NCBI GenBank assembly: GCA_010909165.1
Contig: MU008190.1
Span: 186,001-250,000, forward strand
Direction of reading: 5' to 3'
DNA length: 64,000 bases
DNA from: Anthoceros angustus
Lineage: Eukaryota > Streptophyta > Anthocerotopsida > Anthocerotales > Anthocerotaceae
Numbering within the stretch: position 1 is the first letter of the stretch; every line of letters begins with the position of its first letter. Shown in pieces: positions 58,216-64,000 of this stretch. The notes below the pieces were generated by a model. It searched no databases, was not told where the DNA came from, and worked only from the letters and a program-made list of their open reading frames with translations. The translations under genes were made by a program, and so were the position numbers.

Positions 58216-60522
58216 ATGTAGCTTTGTAGGTGAACGTTGTCGGTTGCAGATTCCATAATGTATAGACTATAATGCCAGGACAGATTACCTGCTTAGCTCC
58301 TGCAACTGCAGCACTGGTTATTTCAGGCAGAGTGTGATCACTCCCCTCAGAGGTGGTGGGCAGTGCATTTGCTTGCGCACAGGAATCACGGCGGGTCTGG
58401 TAAAAGGCGAGGCTGGAGTCGGGCGTCCGCGGGGCAGGGAGGATTAATGGCGAGCGGGGGGAAGCAGGAAGGAGGGAGGGAGTTTTTGCTTTTGTGCTGC
58501 GCTGTGCAGCAGACTCTTTTATGACAGCTTTCCACGTTTGTGGACGGCAGTAGACAATGAAGGAGGGAGCTAAAATTGCCTCTTGTTTCATGCTGAGAAT
58601 AAGTTATTCTATTTGCTCAAGAGGTGAGCGTGGGTCAGTACAATGAATGGACGGGGATCGGTGCAAATCACCCATGGCCTTTCCTGAATCCCCCTCTCCT
58701 CGGTCATATTCATAATGGCCGCGGCCTGCAAGCCAGCCAGCTTGCTGACACCCAAACGTAAAACGGGCAATGCTGATTATTGCAAGATGCCTGCTTGCTG
58801 AATTCAAGCTTGCTTGCAAGCAAGCTTCGTCAATCCTTTGGATTCCTTCCTCTGCCCATGCTCCTCCTTGCTTGCAAACTGCATGCTTGTCCATCAAGTT
58901 TGCGTCCCGTTTTCCTCCTCCAGCTCCAGGACCTGGGTCCTAGGAGGATCCGGGGCCAGGGGCCCTGCTGGCCCCTGGCTCCTGCCTCCTGGCTCCTGGC
59001 CCCTGACCCCTGGCCCCCTGGCGCCTGGCCCCTGATGATGAGCCATCCAGGCGGCGAGCTGTGTGTGTGTGTGTGTGTATATGTGTGTGTCTCCGAGAAT
59101 ACCTGGCAGCTGCATACTGGGCGGGGACCCACAGCCCTCCAGACTGATTTGCACTGAGAGTTGCAGTTAGTTACAGTTGGAGGGGAATGTGCGGCTGCGA
59201 TTCAGGCAGCCCCAACACGGCGGTAAAGTTTTGAACCACGCTGCACCATTCCTGAAGCCCGGGATTTGGTTGGGATTAGCGAAGTTTGTGAGCCACATTG
59301 ACAAGCAGCTCCGGGGCGAGGACATGGATACTCTAATCTACAAGCTCGTGTCGCACAAAACATGCGCACGCACACCGAAGCCATTATGGGATTAGCAGCA
59401 TGGCAGAAGCTTTTAAGCCAAGTTAAAGCATCGCAGCGCAGGCCCAGCTGCGAGCTGCGAGCTGCGATCTGCGACATGATGACGAACGCCCGTTACCTAC
59501 ATCCATGTTGCAGCAGGCAACGGGCGTGCGGGCCCGCGGCCGCGGTGACGCGCGCCACCGATGCGCATCCATTTACTGCTCTGCTCTCTGATGCATATCC
59601 ATCCAAAGCTCAAATGCACTTGGACACATTTGTATTTGAGAACTAAGAATCAATTCGGTGATGTTCTAGTTAGGTCGTAGAAAGATAAAGTAACACAAAT
59701 TTGATAACTAGTAAAGAACAAAAGTCTAAAATATTATGAAATTTCAATATAGATACATTTCAGTAGTATTGGAGGAGTGCACAACAGCTTCCTAGATTCC
59801 AATATTGACCACCCAGCGGAAGAACTTTCTTACGTTGGAAGAAGAGTAAGAGTGCGATTTTGAATGAAGCAGCAGGAACTGACACCCGTTTTGAGAACAA
59901 GGGGATAATGTTATGTAGCTGTAGCTGTAGCTGTAGCGGGACTTGTGCTAGAGTTCAGCTGACATGTATTTGAGGAACAGAAACTGACATACATTTCGTG
60001 GAAAGGAAAGGAACTCTAGCTGATATTTATTTGAGGAATAGAAACTGACATGCATTTGATGGAAAGGGATCACTTACTAGATTGAAAAGCCTAGCACAAA
60101 GAGTATGTAGTATGTAGTCTTCCATAGGAGCCAGTGTTGAGGTAGATATATTTCTTCTTTCCTGCACCACGCGTGAGATGACATAAAGAATTAATAGATA
60201 CATATACAGCTGGAGAAATGGGGCCCATGTTAGGATACGCTATGAGGAGTGTGATGCAGTGCATGTAGTAGTAGGATATTTGGGGCGGCACGAAATGAAA
60301 TGGCTTATAAAATTGGATGGGTGACCCAAGTAATATAGAAAGAAGTAAGTATATGTAGAATATATAAGCATGAGTAGCGGGTAGTTTGCATGAGCACGAC
60401 CAAAACCCGAGAAGACGGGGTAATGGGAGCGGTACTGGGAGGCTAATTCCGAGGAGAGGAGAGATAATTGTAGGGGTTACGGGGTACAAGGGGTTTGATG
60501 GGCTCGATCAGCGTGATCGAAG

Positions 60523-60556
60523 CGGAGGAGGAGGAGGAGGAGGAGAAGGAGGAGGG
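60523..60556. repeat. (GGA)n microsatellite
   Basis: About eleven GGA units with one GAA interruption. Confidence 0.85.
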
Positions 60557-62005
60557 GAGCAGAAGGATGGACACCAATCACGTGCTTGTTTTGGGGGGTG
60601 ATTAAAAAACAGGAAGGTTGGGGTTTGGTTGGCGCGTGGTTGGCGAGAATCTAGCCAAAACCGTAGCAGTGTACAGGGCAGGAACGGAGAGGAGGTGCAG
60701 CAGCAGAGAGAGCTGCAGAAGGCGCAGAAGGCGCAGAAGAGCAGAGCAGAGCAGAGCAGGAGAGTGGCAGGCCAGTCATAAAGGGGTCCCGGGACCGACA
60801 CAGCCAACGGGACAGGCCTAGGGTGTGTACCGAAAAGGACCACACGCTGGTGGAGAGGAAGCAGTGAATGATGGATGCCGTGGCTTTGGCTCGCTTGCTT
60901 TTTTGCTTTCCTGCCTTTTTCTCCTTCCAGATTTGTCGGCATTGCTTCAAGTTGCAGAGAGTTGGGTCGGGTTGAGAAGTTGGGGGCGAGCGGCATTGGA
61001 GGGCGATTGTGGAGGGGGAAGCGTTGTCACACACGATGCGCATTGCAAATTGCAATTGGGCAGCACAAGTCGGAGGAGAGGGTGGTCGGTTGGGGTTGCG
61101 TGGTGAGGCTAGGTGCCGTTCTCGAGGCTGGAGGCTGGAGGCTGGAACCTGACGAAACCTGGATGCTGGGCCGCAGATCGCTCGCGCGACCAACATTCTG
61201 GCTGGCTGGGGCTTCGCTGCCTGGCCTGCCCAGAGCCCAGAGCCCAGAGCCCGGAGCCCAGAGCCGGCTGCCGGGCCTGGCGAGCGAGAGGCCGTGGGCA
61301 GGAATAATAACGGAACGGGCATGGATAACGGAACGGCGAGCCGGGGCACGGGGCGCGGGGCGCGGGGCCCGGGGCCCGGGATCCGGGGCCGAGGCTGAAT
61401 GAGGGAATGAGGCTGGCCATATCCTGTTGCCAGGACGACGGCGCATGATGAGCGTGTAATTTGATGTGGGCTGTGTGCTGGTGGGCCCCGGACCCTGATT
61501 TCCAAGCGCGTGGGTTTCTATTCTGGCTCACGCCACGGTGCGCAATGATTTTTTAAGTCCCTTGGCGGGCCACAAAATGCAGAAAATGAAAAGCGAGGGC
61601 AAAAGGCAAGGCTGCACGGCTGCACCCGAACCTCCCTGCGTCGTGCCCCACCGCCAGGCGAGCTTTCCTCGCCTCCCGCCTCCCGCCTCGGCTCCCCTTC
61701 CCTTCTCCTTTCTGCTTTCTCCATGCTCCATTCTCCACTCTCCTTTCTCCACTCTCCTTTCTCCTTTCTCCTTTCTCCAGTCTCCATTTTCCATGATCAT
61801 GAGCGCGCGCGACCAAGATTTGTGCGCTTTTGCTCTCCACCCAATGACCCACATGCATACATATATATACATATGTACATACATGCATCTGCAGGCTGCA
61901 GGCTGCAGGCCCCAGGCCCCAGGCCCCAGCCCCCAGGCTCCAGCCTCCAGGCCAGTATGTGCAACCGCAAGTACATCCCACATAATAACATGGGCATGAC
62001 ACGAG

Positions 62006-62055
62006 CGGTGGTGGTGGTGGTGGTGGTGGTAGTCGTGGTGGTGGTGGTGGTGGTG
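62006..62055. repeat. (GGT)n microsatellite
   Basis: About sixteen GGT units with an AGTCGT interruption in the middle. Confidence 0.88.
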
Positions 62056-63070
62056 CTATGTGCATGGGGCCAGGAGGTATGGAGGGCGAAATGATGATGC
62101 ATGGCACAATGATGACGGCCCCTCCTGGTAGGCTGGTACCCTGGTCTCTGGTATCTGGTATGCGCGCGCGGAAAGGGTAACAAACCGGTCGGTTAAGTCT
62201 GTTCCGCCGGGCCATCAGCCATCAGCGCTTCATCATGAGGGCGCGCGGGGGCCGGGGGCCAGGGAGACCGAGACGAGCGGTCAATGCAAGCAAGGCCACA
62301 TCTTGGGCTCAGGCTCAGGCCGAGCGGCCTTTGGCTTTCCCTCCAGCCTGCCAAGCCAAGGCACTCGTGCGAACGCGGGCTTCGCTTGGCTCGCATTTGT
62401 CGCACGCTGTCTTTCCCCCTTCCCTCCCCGCTCCCCGCTCCCGCTCCCGGTTCCGGTTCCGGTTCCGGTCCCCCGTCAACATCGCCCACCTACCGCCGCG
62501 TTTAACTTTATCCGCGTCTTAACTTCCCCCCTTAATGCCGCGCCATGGATGCATGTATGTACATCCGTGTACCGGACACGCGACACGCTCCGCGCATACC
62601 CATCATCATCATGACATGACATGGCATGGCATGGCATCGCGTCGCATTGCATTCAAGGGACTGCATCGGCACACGCCATGCCCATGTCCATTTTGCACAG
62701 AAGCGAGGAAGCGAGGGAGCCAGGAAGCCAGGAAGCCAGGAAGCGAGGTGCGCGAGCGAGCGGTGGTGTGGGATATGGATCCCTCTAAATCAGCAGGAAG
62801 CAGATGCAAATCGCGAGATGGTGCCCCCCTGCCCCTCATTCCAATCACACTTACACGCCGCGCAAGGGCACTGACGAGACGAGCCTGCTGCGCCTGCGTA
62901 GGCGGTCGGCCTTGGCCTGCATTATGGGCTGCGGCAGTCCGACTAGAGAGACCAGAGCAGCAGCGGGGCCGGGGCCGGAGCCGGAGCCGGGGCGGAGGAG
63001 AGGTCAAGTCGCATTCACTCTACCGCAGTCTGTGCCAACCGGATTGGATGTGGTGGAAGGAGCAGAGCAA

Positions 63071-63101
<31 letters not shown>

Positions 63102-63467
63102 CGCAGGGAGAAGGGGGCCCGGGCCCCTGGCCCCGGCGCCCAGGGCACACCCAGACTGTATGTACCACACAGCGTCCAGAGGCGAGAGCAGAGCAGAGCA
63201 TCCAGCGGTGGCAGGACCGAGTACCGCGACAGCTGCATCCACGGAACGGATCCCGGGCCCCTAAATCTGGAGCTGCCTGCACAAGCGCAATTACCACATC
63301 CTGTACCAGGAATTCAAAAAACTGGGAGCGACCTTGTCTCTGCGACGCAATTACACTTCCCCTCACACTTCCCGTACCAGTACCGACACAAGGCGGGGCT
63401 CAGCTCTGCTCGACTACTCTTGCCTACTGCACTCTACTCTACTGCGCAAAGCCCGAAAACATACATA

Positions 63468-63490
63468 CATACATACATACATCCATACAT
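63468..63490. repeat. (ATAC)n microsatellite
   Basis: Five to six ATAC units. Confidence 0.85.
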
Positions 63491-64000
63491 AGGACCCAAG
63501 AACTGAAGAAATCCACGGCAAGGCATGGCCGACGGCTGCCGCTGCTCGCCCACTGACAGGACAGGCTACAGCCCAGCCAGTAGGAGTACTAGTGGTCAAG
63601 TCCCCTTCACCACACACAACAGGCAGACAGACCAGAAGAACAAAGCAGACAGCAGCACAGAGCAGCAGAGCAGCAGAGCTGCAGAGCAGCAGAGCACGGT
63701 CTTCCAGCTATAAATGTCAGCTCAAGTGTGCGAACCAACATGTGGACCACTGCCGAGGCCTCCCAACCGGCCCGCCTCAGCCCCAGCTCCAGCCCCAGCC
63801 CCAGCCCCGCCTTCGCCCCGCCCCAGCCCCTGGCCGCGGCCCCGGCCCCGCCCTATTTTGTCTTCTTTTCCCATTTTCGAACTCTCTTCCCTTCTCATTC
63901 TACCGCCTCCGGCTAGGCTACCCTCTGCCCCTGCCTTCCATGCTTTCTTCGTATAGCCATGGCGTCCCAAACGACTCGAGTGCAAACAGGAAATACTAAT

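Larger units (their letters stand above)
58216..64000. other. GC-rich low-complexity intergenic region
   Basis: No convincing gene. Contains CTGGCCCC-type minisatellite (about 58973-59034), (GT)n (about 59060-59090), a TAGCTG array (about 59918-59938), an AT-richer stretch 59640-60370, (GGA)n (60523-60556), GCAGA runs (about 60740-60760), GCCCAGA units (about 61227-61263), (GGT)n (62006-62055), GGAGCA units (about 63070-63100) and (ATAC)n (63468-63490). The long frames on both strands follow base composition. Confidence 0.5.

Noticed and set aside
62535-63556. Frames of 250 and 323 codons near the right edge
   Set aside because: Low-complexity Arg/Ser/Glu and Gln runs from simple repeats, overlapping in several frames, without motifs or codon bias that favours one.

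Overview
This is nuclear DNA of a land plant. The spliceosomal genes have short introns, mostly 80-300 bp with GT-AG borders. There is plant-type gene content (PIP aquaporin, PARP1, GH3 acyl-amido synthetases, GID4), decayed PPR repeats of the GKQLHAQ type, an LRR-receptor-kinase remnant, a plant chromovirus (Ty3/gypsy), and CACTA, hAT and LINE elements. Abundant PPR debris and several GH3 copies would suit a seed-free vascular plant (lycophyte or fern). That placement is inference and I cannot name a species.

Layout. 1-2.9 kb: PPR fragments on both strands and the broken 3' end of an LRR receptor kinase. 3.25-4.45 kb: a PIP aquaporin with frameshifts. 4.97 kb: a tRNA-like sequence. 5.4-6.2 kb: a short terminal-inverted-repeat (TIR) element with a relative at 16.2-17.4 kb. 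6.96-11.72 kb: an intact 18-exon PARP1 gene. 11.7-21 kb: intergenic DNA with minisatellites. 21.1 kb: tRNA-Leu(TAG) followed by a decayed second copy. 23.5-25.65 kb (+): GH3-A. 27.2-28.9 kb (-): GID4, recovered by joining seven small exons. 29.4-31.6 kb (-): GH3-B. 31.94-35.03 kb: a hAT element with a perfect 8-bp target duplication, only 353 bp upstream of the GH3-B start codon.

35.4-53.7 kb is a nest of transposons. A LINE on the minus strand is split by a chromovirus (38,565-53,111; LTRs, CGAGC target duplication, iMet-like primer site). The chromovirus integrase is itself split by a CACTA element (39,252-46,186; GTA target duplication). Inside the nest three segments are tandemly duplicated, and the copies differ by scattered tiny indels. 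That is either real decay or an assembly artefact. GH3-C (+) lies beyond at 55.7-58.2 kb, and the last 5.8 kb is GC-rich low-complexity DNA without a convincing gene.

Functionally, the three GH3 genes would conjugate auxin or jasmonate-type acyl acids to amino acids. They share intron positions, so they are paralogues from local duplication later spread apart by transposons. Two carry unusual changes in the ATP/AMP-binding motifs. GID4 (substrate receptor of the CTLH/GID ubiquitin ligase) and PARP1 (DNA-damage response) are unrelated neighbours. I found no convincing new multi-gene system. The most informative items are the datable three-level transposon nest, the variant GH3 motifs, the single-finger PARP1, and the TIR family seen at 5.4 and 16.2 kb.
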